Source of the DNA: CALCNS01 sp964425745
GTDB taxonomy: Bacteria > Bacillota > JAAYKD01
Direction: 5' to 3'
Assembly: GCA_964425745.1 (NCBI GenBank)
Contig: CAYRNW010000013.1
Location: 1 to 64,000 of the forward strand
DNA: 64,000 bases
Shown here: positions 8,296-16,268 of the stretch, piece by piece
Layout: every line of letters starts with the position of its first letter
Position numbering within the stretch: the stretch's first letter is position 1
Notes under the pieces: model-generated
Databases searched by the model: none
The model's input: only the letters and a program-made list of their open reading frames with translations
What the model was told of the DNA's origin: nothing
Made by a program: the position numbers and the translations under genes

Positions 8296-9831
8296 TTATT
8301 TGGACAAGCTGTTGGCAAATTCGCGCATCGCTTCGGCAATCATGCCTCTGACTTCAGCTTTGTCAACGCCTTTTTCGGATTCAACTTTACCACTGTTTGC
8401 TTCAATCACAAAGGAAACGCCATCAAACAAGTTGGTTAATCGCGCCAAGAATAGGGAACCTTTTCCAATAATCATGGCATTTTTCAAACTTCCTTCTAAC
8501 ATCATGTCACGCGCATGACCTAAAAAGGGTACGCCGGAAGGAATATGACCTTGGGTAGGTGCAAATCCGGGCATTCCATGTTTATCACCAAATGTAGCCA
8601 CGTCGGTTCTTTCCAACATTTTCTTCATAACAGCTAATGCAGCAATCATCTTATAGTTGGCTAAAGGCACATCTCCAGCACCAGCTGGTACAGTAACGTC
8701 GGGATTTTGTAATTCGGCAGCATACATTTCAATTTCAGGAATGGTCAAGCCAACGCGAACTAAGGGATCCAAAACGAGCGCTTGCATTACAGCTTGCGGC
8801 GCGGATCCGGAGCCGATGGTATGACGACCTACGATATCGGTGCGAATGATCGGATTAATCCCATCATTTTCGCTAATGTGGAAAGCAAATGCACCTAGGG
8901 TATCTTCCAGTAGGGGCATTCCCTTTTTGACATGGTCTCGGCCATTCATCCCCAATTTTGCAGTAGCACCACCGGCTACCACAACAACATTTTTATAAAC
9001 CCCTGCTTGCACTAAAGCAGAAGCAGCAACTAGGGTATGAGCAGGTCCGGCACAGAAGCCACGCATGTCAGCTCCGGTTGCATTGACTGCTCCCACCATT
9101 TCGCCAATGGATTTAGCAAAGTTTCCGCCTCCGCGTTGGTTCATATCACCGCAAGCTTCTTCAGAACATTCTAGAATGTAATCTACATCTCTTACATCCA
9201 GTCCTGTTTTAGCTATGAGATTCTTAAAAGCCAAGGTCCCAGAAGCTTTTGCTACTAGATTTTCTGTCATAATATGGGCGGTTAATGAAACATCGGATTC
9301 ATGGGCGCGTTTGACACATCCGGCAACGCGATCACCCAACATGAGGGGTTCTGCATGAAAATCCTGAATTTGCTTTTCGATTTCTGCTGCAGAGGTGCCT
9401 TTGCCCAAACGTTTTAAATCGTTCTCATTGATCAATGGGTGTTGCGCTAATTTGGCACTGATTTCAGCATAAAAGCCTTCTTCCAATAAAACCAAATCGA
9501 AAGAATCTGACATTTTAATCATGCCGATGAATTCGTCTTCCGGCATAATCTCACCATACTTGCCTTCTCGAGTTGCACCAGTTATGGGATTTTGCCACCA
9601 TGGCATGGGGACTGTTTTAAGAAATTCTGGTCTTTGATTGCCAATGAAAACTTGATTCGGTGCATAATTGATGCACTCTTCGTATGACCGCAAATGCTGT
9701 GGAACTTGTTTCAAGTATTCCGAATTCGGATTTGTGTGTTTTTCTCCTGTTTGAGTGGTTCCCATATGAACCAAAAATGAGGGAGTATAAATCAATGCAT
9801 ATGCAGTTCCTTTGATGACCGGGAAAGCCAT
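8296..9831 (-). CDS. grdC: Glycine reductase complex component C, subunit beta (GrdC)
   Basis: A 511-residue protein with a thiolase/ketoacyl-synthase-like fold; partner of GrdD in protein C of glycine reductase. Visible landmarks are GTAYALIYTPSFLVHMGTT at the N-terminus, the internal DVDYILECSEEACGDMNQRGGGNF region and GAVNATGADMRGFCAGPAH, a thiolase-like Cys loop. GGAGG lies 9 nt before the ATG. It is separated from grdB by a 115-nt gap that contains a large nested hairpin, and from grdD by 31 nt. Length and order match glycine reductase operons of amino-acid-fermenting Clostridia. Confidence 0.94.
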   Translation of the reverse strand: MAFPVIKGTAYALIYTPSFLVHMGTTQTGEKHTNPNSEYLKQVPQHLRSYEECINYAPNQVFIGNQRPEFLKTVPMPWWQNPITGATREGKYGEIMPEDEFIGMIKMSDSFDLVLLEEGFYAEISAKLAQHPLINENDLKRLGKGTSAAEIEKQIQDFHAEPLMLGDRVAGCVKRAHESDVSLTAHIMTENLVAKASGTLAFKNLIAKTGLDVRDVDYILECSEEACGDMNQRGGGNFAKSIGEMVGAVNATGADMRGFCAGPAHTLVAASALVQAGVYKNVVVVAGGATAKLGMNGRDHVKKGMPLLEDTLGAFAFHISENDGINPIIRTDIVGRHTIGSGSAPQAVMQALVLDPLVRVGLTIPEIEMYAAELQNPDVTVPAGAGDVPLANYKMIAALAVMKKMLERTDVATFGDKHGMPGFAPTQGHIPSGVPFLGHARDMMLEGSLKNAMIIGKGSLFLARLTNLFDGVSFVIEANSGKVESEKGVDKAEVRGMIAEAMREFANSLSK

Positions 9832-9869
9832 AGGAAAACACCTCCATTAGTGTTGTATTGAAAGAGAAT

Positions 9870-9937
9870 GGCCCCAAAACCTGATGTGCTGATTTAGCGA
9901 CATAAGAGCCTCAAGGCTCTGGCACAGGCTTGGGGCC
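9870..9937 (-). ncRNA. Nested hairpin element in the grdB-grdC gap
   Basis: Minus strand, starting 9 nt after the grdB stop. An outer stem pairs GGCCCCAA (9930-9937) with TTGGGGCC (9870-9877) and continues with imperfect CCTGTGC/GCACATCAGG pairing. A perfect inner 7-bp hairpin (AGAGCCT..AGGCTCT, 9905-9920) stands on one side. It has no T tail, so it is not a standard terminator. It may protect or process the mRNA between the selenoprotein genes and grdCD; function is inference. Confidence 0.6.
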
Positions 9938-9946
9938 AACCCTTAC

Positions 9947-11257
9947 TTATTTTTCAAATACGGTTTGAACATGAACTTCAGTCTGTAAAGCTTTCAATGC
10001 TCTTTCAACTAAGCCACGACGAAGATGCTTTTCATCTGCTGGGGTTAAATTCGGGTTGCCCAGGGGATGAGGAATAGCAACTGTGGGGATGATACGGTTT
10101 GCACCAACTGTTAAGGAAATTGGTACAACGGTACACATATGAACCACAGGAATTCCACAACGTTCGATTTCTTTTACCATCGTTGCGCCGCAACGTGTGC
10201 AGGTGCCTCAGGTACTGGTTAGGATAACGGCATCAACTTTAGCTTCAACCAATTCTTTACCGATAGCTGCGGCAAATTTCTTGGCATTAGCAACTGAAGT
10301 TCCGTTGCCCACGGTTGTGTAGAAATAACGATGTAATTTACCGATTACGCCTTCAGCTTCCAATTCGCGTAAAACGTCAACTGGAAGAACGCGATCTGCA
10401 TCAAGATTGGCATAAACAGGATCATAACCACCATGAGCGGTTTCGTGAGACTGCTCTGTCAAATTCGTCATGCCCTCGATATCATACTTGCCAAATTTGG
10501 AAGCAGATGAAGATTCAATATGATCTGGGTTGCCTTTGGGTACAATACCACCGGAGGTAACTAAAGCGATTGTCGCCTTGGACATATCCAGGATTTGTGC
10601 GTTAGGAGCAACTCGGTCAAATGTGGGCATAGGATATTCTGTGGTGAACGGTTGATCATTGATTTTTGCAATCAACATATCAACAGCACGTTTCGATCCG
10701 CGAGTAGAGTGGAAGTAGTTACGGCGAACACCGCGAGCAATGTATCCTTCTTCTTTCGGATCTCCGAGTTCAACACCATCGATGAGCTTTAAGGATAGTT
10801 TGACCATAGCCGGCAATGCTGTTCTCATACCCACAGCAGAATTGGCAGTGTCAACAATATAAGTGTATTTGCGATAACCATCAACACCGGGGCTTTCAAT
10901 ATACATACCGGTTACGGTAGGAATATTGAATTTTTCGCTGACAGCTTTACAAACGGCACCGCAAGCCATACCATAACGACCGGCATTAAAGGACGGTCCG
11001 GCAATGACGATGTCGGGGTTGAATTGGCCGATCATTCCTAAAATGGTTTCGGTTGCTTCATCTAAATTTTCATTGAAATAGTTGTCTCCGCAGATAACAG
11101 TAGCAACGATTTCACCGCGTTCTTGCAACAGGTTGTTGATCTGCATTCCCGGACCAACAAAGCCTTCTTTTAAAATGGGTGCTATATCAGCTTTGTCTTC
11201 ACCGCCGATTTGGCCGTAAAATTGGTTGATATAGTGGACCACACGAATCTTTTTCAT
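9947..11257 (-). CDS. grdB: Glycine reductase component B, substrate-specific selenoprotein (GrdB)
   Basis: A 436-residue selenoprotein read through an in-frame UGA at 10208-10210 (residue 350). Without recoding it splits into pieces of 349 and 77 residues. The context TSTUGTCTRCGAT gives the UxxCxxC signature of glycine reductase subunit gamma. Known role: glycine is held as a Schiff base by protein B, and Sec attacks C2 to give carboxymethyl-selenoenzyme, which is passed to GrdA. A strong AGGAGG site precedes the ATG. A 6-bp hairpin with a GGC loop lies 12 nt after the UGA and is a candidate SECIS. grdA is 36 nt upstream. No second B-type gene (sarcosine or betaine) is present in the window. 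Confidence 0.96.
10181..10210 (-). promoter_or_regulatory. UGA codon 350 of grdB with candidate bacterial SECIS hairpin
   Basis: The recoded TGA occupies 10208-10210. Downstream on the mRNA, CGTTGC-GGC-GCAACG (10181-10195) forms a perfect 6-bp stem with two G in the apical loop, 12 nt after the UGA. Bacterial SECIS elements lie inside the coding region at about this distance and often show G residues in the loop. That SelB binds it is inference. Confidence 0.6.
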
Positions 11258-11293
11258 AGTGTTCCCTCCTAAGTTGGAAGTGGTTTGCCAAAA

Positions 11294-11758
11294 TTAGAAT
11301 TTGGAGTATTGTTTGCGAATGGAACTTACTTCAGCCTTAATGGCATCCACATCCAGAACCATTTCCATCATGCCAATTTGTTCTTCATAAACAGCGGCAT
11401 CGCATTCCGATTTGATTTCATCTTCAACAACATGATACACAGCGAGTCCCAACGAGACTCCGGCCAGAGGACCAGCATAAGTCGGATCACCAGCAGAAAC
11501 GGTTTCTGCAGCCAAGCCAGCGGCTTCGGCTTCAGCACCACCAAGAATTACAACTAAATTCTCAGCACCTAATTCTTCTGCAAATTTTTTAATCCGAGCT
11601 TGATTTTCCAGGTCCATGGCACCAGCCGCGGTTCAGACGAAGCATTCGGTTGTAGAGAATACAACCTCTGCACCAGCTGTTGCGACGACGGCTTCAATAG
11701 CGCCACCGGGAATTCCGTCACGATCGCCCAGGATCGCAACTTTTTTTCCGTTCAACAT
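11294..11758 (-). CDS. grdA: Glycine reductase selenoprotein A (GrdA)
   Basis: A 154-residue selenoprotein with in-frame UGA at 11633-11635 (residue 42) in the context ECFVUTAAGAMDLENQ, the invariant GrdA signature; Cys39 and Sec42 form a CxxU redox motif. GrdA receives the carboxymethyl group from GrdB on its Sec, cleaves it to leave acetyl-thioester on protein C, and is then reduced by thioredoxin. The ATG at 11758 has AGGAG upstream, and the segment before the UGA (GKKVAILGDRDGIPGGA) is also conserved. Calls that stop at UGA keep only residues 48 onward. It sits between grdE (42 nt) and grdB (36 nt). Confidence 0.97.
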
Positions 11759-11800
11759 GAGTGACAACTCCTTTCAAAGTTTGTTTTCAAGATTAGTTTT

Positions 11801-13087
11801 TTAGATCTGCTTTGCAGTCAGGGTAAAGTATCCCAATTCATTGGTTGCACCGGTAATGACTTGGATTTCGGTTTCAATGGAGCCGTCAGCTCTCAAAGAA
11901 CCATTCCAACCACCGGCGATAACATTGGCAACTTCAGGATGACCAATCACTTTGGCCATGGGAGGTAACAAGATTACTTCGTTTGCATTTCCAGCAGTCA
12001 CACAAGCGTTGGCTAACGGATTAGCATCGGCTAAAGATTGAGAAGCTCCATCGCGACCGGCATATTCATCGGTAACTAATACGGTTTTTACGCCTTTTTT
12101 CTCATTCTTAACGCAGTTCATCATTAAGTCTGCATCGGGATTTCCAAAGCCTTCTTCGGAAATAATAACAGCTTCAGCACCTAACATTTCTACCAATTTG
12201 GCAGTGAAATTAGAAGAACGCTCTTTGTCGGCCAAAGTAACGTTTTCATTGGTGATAATAACACCGATGAAATTGAAATCCACACCATGCCGTTCCAACA
12301 AGTCGGTTACTACCGGACTATTGCAGTGAACGATTGTAGGATTCTTATCACATGCAGAAACGCAGTTTCCACTGACAATAGCTCCGTCAAACATTTCGGT
12401 CGGAGACATTAAGGTGGGGAGGATTCGTTTGGCATCTACGCCATAGACGTAGGTGTCATGAAGCAAACCTTGAGTTTGTAACATATAAACATAGGCTACT
12501 TTGGGAAGATGAGCAAATTTTTCGGCAGATTTGTAAATCGGCAAGTGCTCATAAACTTTTTCTTCGTCGGCTTTGGCTTCGCGTCCGGTTTCTGCTAAAT
12601 AAGCAGCGGCTTTGAATCCGATCATTCTGACGGCAGCTTCGTGGTCGTGTTGTAATACGCCGGCTTTGGGTTCGGCAATGACAACCACATTGTGCAATTT
12701 GGAAAAAGGTGTGTACTCTGCTCCGGGACCGGTCATGTCGATGATTCCTTCTTGGAAGCCAACAATCTTACCGGTTGTGACAACAGCCATGCCTTGGAGC
12801 ACATGCGTGCGACCTTCGCCGACCATTTCTACTTTACCGAGCATACCGGGGAAAACATTACCGGGGCCGGCAACTTTTACCCGAGGTTCAATAACGTCTT
12901 TCACGGGGATGATTCGAACCGATTCACCCGGATGAACGATATCGATGTCAACTGAAGCAATGCGCTCGTCTCCGCTAACCGCTTGAATCATTTCAGCTTT
13001 ATTAACATAAAGCGTACCGTTAGAGAGTTTAGTCACTTCGCCGAATTGAACATCTTTAATGTGGATATAACCCAGTTCTAACCGCAT
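11801..13087 (-). CDS. grdE: Glycine reductase component B, pyruvoyl-type proprotein (GrdE)
   Basis: A 428-residue proprotein of protein B. In the family it is cleaved between Asn and Cys, and the new N-terminal Cys becomes a carbonyl cofactor that forms the Schiff base with glycine. The cleavage motif GNCVSACDK is seen, and with the ATG at 13087 the Cys falls at residue 242, as in characterised GrdE. The frame reaches GTG at 13096, but that GTG is part of the AGGAGGTG ribosome-binding site and is rejected. The alpha and beta chains would be about 241 and 187 residues. It precedes grdA by 42 nt. Confidence 0.95.
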   Translation of the reverse strand: MRLELGYIHIKDVQFGEVTKLSNGTLYVNKAEMIQAVSGDERIASVDIDIVHPGESVRIIPVKDVIEPRVKVAGPGNVFPGMLGKVEMVGEGRTHVLQGMAVVTTGKIVGFQEGIIDMTGPGAEYTPFSKLHNVVVIAEPKAGVLQHDHEAAVRMIGFKAAAYLAETGREAKADEEKVYEHLPIYKSAEKFAHLPKVAYVYMLQTQGLLHDTYVYGVDAKRILPTLMSPTEMFDGAIVSGNCVSACDKNPTIVHCNSPVVTDLLERHGVDFNFIGVIITNENVTLADKERSSNFTAKLVEMLGAEAVIISEEGFGNPDADLMMNCVKNEKKGVKTVLVTDEYAGRDGASQSLADANPLANACVTAGNANEVILLPPMAKVIGHPEVANVIAGGWNGSLRADGSIETEIQVITGATNELGYFTLTAKQI

Positions 13088-13138
13088 ATGGTTCACCTCC
13101 TGATATCTTACACCACTTTGGTGTAAGTATAAACCCTA

Positions 13139-13453
13139 CTAAAATTTTGCTAATTCAGCACGAATGTTAGCTTCAGTTGCATCGTCTTTCGTCAACTCAA
13201 CAACCTTTTCTCCATTATTGTAAATTTGAATGGTGGGTAACCCCAACACTTTTTCTTTTATGCAAAGACGGCGATTTTCTAAAGCGTTTACCTTACAAAA
13301 TTTAACCTTGCCTTTCAGTTCTTCCGCTAATTGTTCAACAGAAGGGAGAAGTGCCATACAAGGATCACATTTGGGAGACCAAAAATCAACCAAAACCGGC
13401 CCTGTTACTTCACGAACTTCAGCATCAAAATTTTCTTTGTTTAATTCAATCAC
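13139..13453 (-). CDS. trxA: Thioredoxin of the glycine reductase system
   Basis: A 104-residue thioredoxin. The active site reads FWSPKCDPCMALL, giving a CDPC motif (Cys29, Cys32) instead of WCGPC; altered active sites are known for glycine-reductase thioredoxins. The cis-proline segment is VLGLPTIQIY. It is expected to reduce the GrdA selenide-sulfide bond after each turnover. The start is GTG at 13453, 8 nt after AAGGAGG; the TTG at 13471 lies within that site. It is 51 nt upstream of grdE and 76 nt downstream of trxB. Confidence 0.92.
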   Translation of the reverse strand: MIELNKENFDAEVREVTGPVLVDFWSPKCDPCMALLPSVEQLAEELKGKVKFCKVNALENRRLCIKEKVLGLPTIQIYNNGEKVVELTKDDATEANIRAELAKF

Positions 13454-13529
13454 TATTTTCACCTCCTTCAATTTGTTGATGAAAATCTATGGTAACATTC
13501 CTTCGTTTGACTTAGGAACGGACACCACA

Positions 13530-14753
13530 CTACATAAGGATGGCTTTCAATTTTTCTTCAACACCCTCTACAGTGACATCGAGATCGATACGATCGACGA
13601 TTTTGCCTTTATTGTAAAACACGACTGTCGGAATATCTTTCACTTCGCACTTGCGAGAAATACGCAAGTTACGGTAGGTATCGATTTTAACAAACTTGAT
13701 TTTGCCTTTGTAAGCATCTAGCATATTTTCTAATTTTGTGTTTAAGTCCATGGTGCTAGGTTTAGTAGGATTCCAGAAGGAAACGATGACCGGAATTTCT
13801 TGATCTAAAACCATTTCACGGAATCCTTCTTCTTCGTGAATGAACTTTTCTGCAGCTGTTGCTGCAATGGCGCCATCTGCTGCGGCCGTCACAACTTGAC
13901 GTAAGAATTTTTGACGGGCATCCCCTACGGCATAGATACCGTCGACATTGGTTTCGCAGAGCTCATTAGCGATGATGTAACCGCGGTTGTCTAAGGCAAT
14001 AATGTCTTTTAACCACCCGGTTTGAGGAACCATTCCTACAAAGAAGAAGACTCCGTTCGCCTCAATCGCAGAAATTTCTCCTGTTTTAATGTTCTTAACT
14101 TCAACAGTATCAACAATTCCATCGCCTTTAATGGCATTGACTGTGGAGTTCCAAACCCATTTCATTTTGGGGTTATGAAAAGCTCTTTCTTTGAGAACCG
14201 GAGTACAGTCCAAGGTGCCTTCATCATGCAACACGATCACAGTTACACTTTCAGCAAATTTAGTTAAGTACATTCCCTCTTCAACCGCCTGATCACCGGA
14301 TCCAACTACAACGACATCGAGTTCTGTAAAGAAATCGGCATCACAGGTAGCACAGTAGCTGACTCCTTTTCCTCGGAATTCACGTTCTCCGGGAACTCCT
14401 AAAACACGGGGTTCTGCACCAACAGAAACAATGACAACCTTTGCTTCAAAGGTGTGTTGTTTGCCAATTACCAATTTGCTATCGCCTTTGTCAACTATAT
14501 TGACGATTTCATCTTTGACAAATTCAGTACCGAATTTTTCAGCGTGCTTTACCCAGCCCTTCATCTCTTCGGGACCGCTGGTGTGGATTGTTCCTGGATA
14601 ATTCTCCCATTCTTCCGTTGTTGCGATTTGACCACCGGGTCGGTTTTTCTCAATGACAACGGTAGAGATTTTTGAACGTGCACCGTAGATGGCTGCTGCC
14701 AGTCCGCCAGGACCACCGCCGACGATGACGAGATCGAATTGATAATTTGCCAT
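13530..14753 (-). CDS. trxB: Thioredoxin reductase with C-terminal thioredoxin-like domain lacking CxxC
   Basis: A 407-residue protein, about 95 longer than a normal thioredoxin reductase. Residues 1-305 show the FAD site VIVGGGPGG (9-17), the redox motif CATC (134-137), the NADPH loop VVGSGDQAVEE and the C-terminal FAD motif YAVGDAR. Residues about 310-407 look like a thioredoxin fold with the conserved DIPTVVFY cis-Pro segment, but where WCGPC should be the sequence reads FWNPTKPST, so both active Cys are absent. The extra domain cannot do dithiol exchange and may dock TrxA or GrdA (inference). AGGAGG lies 8 nt before the ATG. Confidence 0.92.
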   Translation of the reverse strand: MANYQFDLVIVGGGPGGLAAAIYGARSKISTVVIEKNRPGGQIATTEEWENYPGTIHTSGPEEMKGWVKHAEKFGTEFVKDEIVNIVDKGDSKLVIGKQHTFEAKVVIVSVGAEPRVLGVPGEREFRGKGVSYCATCDADFFTELDVVVVGSGDQAVEEGMYLTKFAESVTVIVLHDEGTLDCTPVLKERAFHNPKMKWVWNSTVNAIKGDGIVDTVEVKNIKTGEISAIEANGVFFFVGMVPQTGWLKDIIALDNRGYIIANELCETNVDGIYAVGDARQKFLRQVVTAAADGAIAATAAEKFIHEEEGFREMVLDQEIPVIVSFWNPTKPSTMDLNTKLENMLDAYKGKIKFVKIDTYRNLRISRKCEVKDIPTVVFYNKGKIVDRIDLDVTVEGVEEKLKAILM

Positions 14754-14781
14754 GAAAGGTTCCTCCTCAAATCAGTTCAAT

Positions 14782-15159
14782 TTATAAATGTGATAAACTT
14801 TGTAAACCGCTCTCAATTAGGGACAAATCGATTACGGCGTAATCATCCATAATTTGTTGCGCGCGGATCTTCAAAGGTTTATCCTGCAGTAATTTGGTGG
14901 CAGTCGCGATACTTCCCTCAATGACCCGCAAACTGGTTTCATCAACGGCCTGATTTGGCGTCGTTTCCATAATAACGGATTTATAAGGGGTTTCATTCGG
15001 TTTGACGCTACCTGCTAAAGGGTGAGAAATCAATCGGAATCCACTGTGAACCATATTTCTCACTCTCACAAGAATTTCGAGCAAGGTTTCTTGATGAAAC
15101 TCGGCACCCGGCAAAATCGCCACCTTGGGATTGTTCGTAATAATAAGTACTTTCTTCAT
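14782..15159 (-). CDS. grdX: GrdX family protein
   Basis: A 125-residue small protein, first gene of the glycine reductase operon. It begins KKVLIITNNP and has no metal site, membrane segment or Cys cluster. GrdX proteins commonly lead such operons, but their biochemical role is not established. The start has AAGGAG 5 nt upstream. The riboswitch and its terminator end about 12 nt before the start codon. It is separated from trxB by 28 nt. Confidence 0.85.
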   Translation of the reverse strand: MKKVLIITNNPKVAILPGAEFHQETLLEILVRVRNMVHSGFRLISHPLAGSVKPNETPYKSVIMETTPNQAVDETSLRVIEGSIATATKLLQDKPLKIRAQQIMDDYAVIDLSLIESGLQSLSHL

Positions 15160-15171
15160 AGCTCTCCTTGC

Positions 15172-15210
15172 AAAAAAAAGAGAAAGAGGGTAGTTATGCC
15201 CTTTTCTCTG
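15172..15210 (-). terminator. Riboswitch-controlled intrinsic terminator before grdX
   Basis: Minus strand: AGAGAAAAGGG pairs with CCCTCTTTCTCT over an 8-nt loop, followed by eight T (15172-15179). It begins right where the second glycine aptamer ends, the classic expression platform of a transcriptional switch. Confidence 0.85.
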
Positions 15211-15380
15211 TCCTTGTAACCTGAGAGATTTACTTCATTTAATAAGTTTACTCCGTCGGTGTTCTGGGAACTTTCCAGAGTGCTGTCCCACAATCGGTCC
15301 TTTTACCTGAAAGTTTTCGCTGAACTCGGCGTATCAGCGTTGCTCCTTCGGTGTTGCTTGTCTCGCAATCTCTCCCGATT
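15203..15380 (-). ncRNA. Tandem glycine riboswitch
   Basis: Two aptamers in series are readable on the minus strand. The first has GGGAGAG, ACCGAAGGAGCAA and CTTTCAGGTAAAAGGACCG. The second has GGGACAG, CTCTGGA, ACCGACGGAGTAA and CTCTCAGG followed by AAGGACAG. These are the consensus blocks of the cooperative gcv-type glycine riboswitch. A terminator hairpin follows, so glycine would be expected to favour read-through into grdX-trxB-trxA-grdEABCD. No clear sigma-A promoter is seen just upstream. Confidence 0.95.
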
Positions 15381-15500
15381 AGTTCATACAGCGGTGTATT
15401 CAATTATGGTTTATAGGAAATTATGATTTAATCTCTTCGCTATATAAGTTCTTTTTTCGTTAGCGAATTCCTTCACGAAAACCTTGTCTGTTTAAGATGC
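15381..15500. other. Gap between cutC and the glycine riboswitch
   Basis: AT-rich, no gene. Several TATAAA/CATAAT-like hexamers occur on the minus strand (15391-15425) but none has a good -35 partner at 16-18 bp. The promoter of the grd operon must lie here or further up at selD. Confidence 0.5.
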
Positions 15501-16259
15501 TTATTGAAATTTTTCACAATTATATTGACGGATTATGTCAGTCAGTTTTTGTTCGTCCAAATCACCGAAAATTTCATCGTGAGAATACCCGGGCAGACCA
15601 AAAGAAACTTCCGGTTTTGCCGAGCTGGAAGTGTCGATTCTGAGCTTTCTTGGTGTGAAATGAACTTCTCTAAACCCGGTTCTGCGAACAAACGCTAAAA
15701 CATTGTCAGCACGTAATCCGCCACCGGGTAAAATCGTAATCCGTTCTCTGGCTTGTGCCTTCAGGCGTAGCAGCAAGTCTTCTCCCTTTAGAACACTTGG
15801 TTGCTGTCCGCTGGTCAAAACACGGGTAAACTCTAATTGTATCAGTTGTTCTAAAGCCAGTTCCGGTTCCGGTGTCAAATCAAAGCCGCGATGAAAAACC
15901 GCTTCTTTGTTCCTCAACCGAACCCGTAACTTCTCTGTCCTTGTTCGGTCAATTGAGCCATCCTCCTTCAAAATACCGAACACAATCCCATCGGCACCGG
16001 CATCGATTAGTGCTTCCAAGTCATATTCCATAATTTGAAATTCTGAAGCTCGATACGCCATACCACCCTCTCGCGGGCGAAGCATGGCCATAACTTTCAG
16101 ATTGGTTTCTCGCTTGATTTTCTTCAGTAATGGTATGGATGCTGTTAAACCACCCAAAGCCAATGCGGTATTGAGTTCAATCCTTGCTATTCCTGCCGTC
16201 TCGGAAGCTATAGCATCTTCAAAAGTGGAGCAGCATGTTTCTATTAAAAGAGGGCTCAT
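15501..16259 (-). CDS. cutC: CutC family protein
   Basis: A 252-residue TIM-barrel protein of the CutC family. Family marks are the N-terminal LIETCCSTFEDA, the IELNTALALGGLTAS segment, MLRPREGG, GADGIVFGIL, VFHRGFDLT, LTSGQ and ILPGGGLRADN. CutC was first described in copper homeostasis, but a general role is not settled and the enzymatic reaction is unknown. AGGAGG lies 4 nt before the ATG. It starts 9 nt after the selD stop, so the two are an operon; its place between selD and the glycine reductase operon is unusual. No link to selenium is established. Confidence 0.85.
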   Translation of the reverse strand: MSPLLIETCCSTFEDAIASETAGIARIELNTALALGGLTASIPLLKKIKRETNLKVMAMLRPREGGMAYRASEFQIMEYDLEALIDAGADGIVFGILKEDGSIDRTRTEKLRVRLRNKEAVFHRGFDLTPEPELALEQLIQLEFTRVLTSGQQPSVLKGEDLLLRLKAQARERITILPGGGLRADNVLAFVRRTGFREVHFTPRKLRIDTSSSAKPEVSFGLPGYSHDEIFGDLDEQKLTDIIRQYNCEKFQ

Positions 16260-16268
16260 AAATCCTCC

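Noticed and set aside
9947..11257. grdB as two genes or a pseudogene split by a stop
   Set aside because: The break is a single in-frame UGA in the known UxxCxxC motif, next to full Sec machinery; recoding explains it.
13085..13096. GTG start giving GrdE three extra residues
   Set aside because: The GTG is part of the AGGAGGTG ribosome-binding site; the ATG start places the cleavage Cys at residue 242 as expected.
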